A DNA stretch of 64,000 bases from assembly GCA_026314275.1 (NCBI GenBank), contig CP111109.1, positions 1,426,001 to 1,490,000 of the forward strand, in the 5' to 3' direction. Positions within the stretch are counted from its first letter, which is position 1. Each line of letters begins with the position of its first letter. Made by a program: the position numbers and the translations under genes. Positions 63,451 through 64,000 of the stretch are shown in pieces. The stretch comes from JAGOEY01 sp017997515. GTDB taxonomy: Bacteria > Pseudomonadota > Gammaproteobacteria > Burkholderiales > Burkholderiaceae_C. Below the pieces are notes generated by a model. The model had not been told where the DNA came from. It made no database searches and saw nothing but the letters and a program-made list of their open reading frames with translations.

Positions 63451-64000
63451 TACAAGAACCCAGCTTGCTGCATCAGCTGCTGCACCTTGGCCGTGTTGAG
63501 CTTGGACATATCAACCTTGGGGGCCTGCAGGTCGGCCAGCTTCACCAGGTTGCGGTTGGAGGCAGCGCCTTCACCCACGGCGTACTCAAACGAATTACCT
63601 GCCCGCAGAATGTCCTGCCCGCCCTTGCCGGTCAGCCATTTCATGAAGGTCTGGGCCTGGGACTGGCGTTTGCTGGATGCCAGCACGCCACCACCGGACA
63701 CACTCACAAACGCACCCGGGTCCTGGTTGCGGAAATAGTGCAGGCCGACTTTCTCCGAGTTCTCGCCGCCCTTGGCCATGTCGCCAAAGTAGTAGTAGTG
63801 GTAGATCACCGAGCCTTCGATCTGGCCGTCGTTGGTGGCCTTCATGGCCACACTGTTGCCGCGGAACGGCTGCAGATTGGCCTTCAGGCCCTTGAGCCAG
63901 GCGGCGGTAGCTTCTTCACCCTTGAGCTGCAGCACCGCACCCACGATGGCCTGGAAGTCCGCGCCCGCAGGGGCAGCACCGATGCGGCCCTTCCAGACCG
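63450..64000 (-). CDS. Iron(III)-type ABC transporter binding protein, partial
   Basis: The C-terminal ~183 residues of a periplasmic binding protein; the 5' part runs off the window. IEGSVIYHYYYFGDMAKGG contains a Tyr cluster like the ferric-ion site of FbpA/AfuA proteins, and LHYFRNQDPGAFVSVSGGGVL and AQTFMKWLTGKGGQDIL fit the same family. It probably delivers ferric iron to an ABC permease. The stop lies on repeat R1. No permease gene is visible. Confidence 0.8.
   Translation of the reverse strand, partial: VWKGRIGAAPAGADFQAIVGAVLQLKGEEATAAWLKGLKANLQPFRGNSVAMKATNDGQIEGSVIYHYYYFGDMAKGGENSEKVGLHYFRNQDPGAFVSVSGGGVLASSKRQSQAQTFMKWLTGKGGQDILRAGNSFEYAVGEGAASNRNLVKLADLQAPKVDMSKLNTAKVQQLMQQAGFL

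Overview
The window is a GC-rich chromosomal segment of a betaproteobacterium. Gene content (MlaE-type transport operon, mreBCD-mrdA next to gatCAB, porin-glnK-amtB, an aerobic CoA-linked aminobenzoate cluster, GlcEF) and two families of short dispersed repeats point to Burkholderiales, most likely Comamonadaceae close to Rhodoferax or Polaromonas. That placement is inference from gene families; no rRNA or tRNA gene is present. I see no CRISPR array, integrase, transposase or prophage gene. Codon use looks even, so this reads as core chromosome with one catabolic island.

Layout. 1-13.2 kb: creD, a DUF2809 protein, ompW behind two FNR-like boxes, a hemerythrin, a four-gene MCE/Mla lipid-transport operon (minus strand), a LysR regulator divergent from a methylmalonate-semialdehyde dehydrogenase and a GMC dehydrogenase, then a TauE-type exporter. 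13.2-21.5 kb: the rod-shape genes mreB-mreC-mreD-mrdA (minus) divergent from gatC-gatA-gatB (plus). 21.5-28.3 kb: pyrE and xthA head to head with overlapping start regions, an M48 protease, ampG and a two-component system. 28.3-33.5 kb: glycosyltransferases, an O-antigen ligase-like gene and ilvE. 33.6-40.8 kb: housekeeping genes (radA, alr, lplT, gpx) and a 4-hydroxyphenylacetate-type aldolase/isomerase pair. 40.8-54.1 kb: a minus-strand catabolic island that appears to encode uptake, CoA activation, dearomatisation and beta-oxidation-like breakdown of 2-aminobenzoate (anthranilate), with its own MarR regulator and two matching operator palindromes. 54.3-58.6 kb: glycolate oxidase subunits GlcF and GlcE without GlcD, and an SMP-30 lactonase. 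58.7-61.7 kb: a nitrogen-responsive porin-glnK-amtB operon with a sigma-54 promoter and an NtrC-like site. 61.8-64 kb: comM/yifB and the 3' part of an iron-type ABC binding protein.

Most unusual features. (1) The ammonium channel carries an N-terminal OmpA-like peptidoglycan-binding domain. (2) Five copies of a ~100-bp repeat (called R1 here) form a hairpin kept by compensatory base changes; four of them abut stop codons. (3) Seven copies of a ~49-bp repeat (R2) occur, two inside coding sequence. (4) Three genes (ampG, the O-antigen ligase, a RidA protein) are each broken at a C/G homopolymer that is one base too short. The shared direction suggests systematic homopolymer under-calling in the assembly, with phase variation as the alternative for the C10 tract at ampG. 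(5) The 20-bp operator motif shared by the two aminobenzoate promoters.
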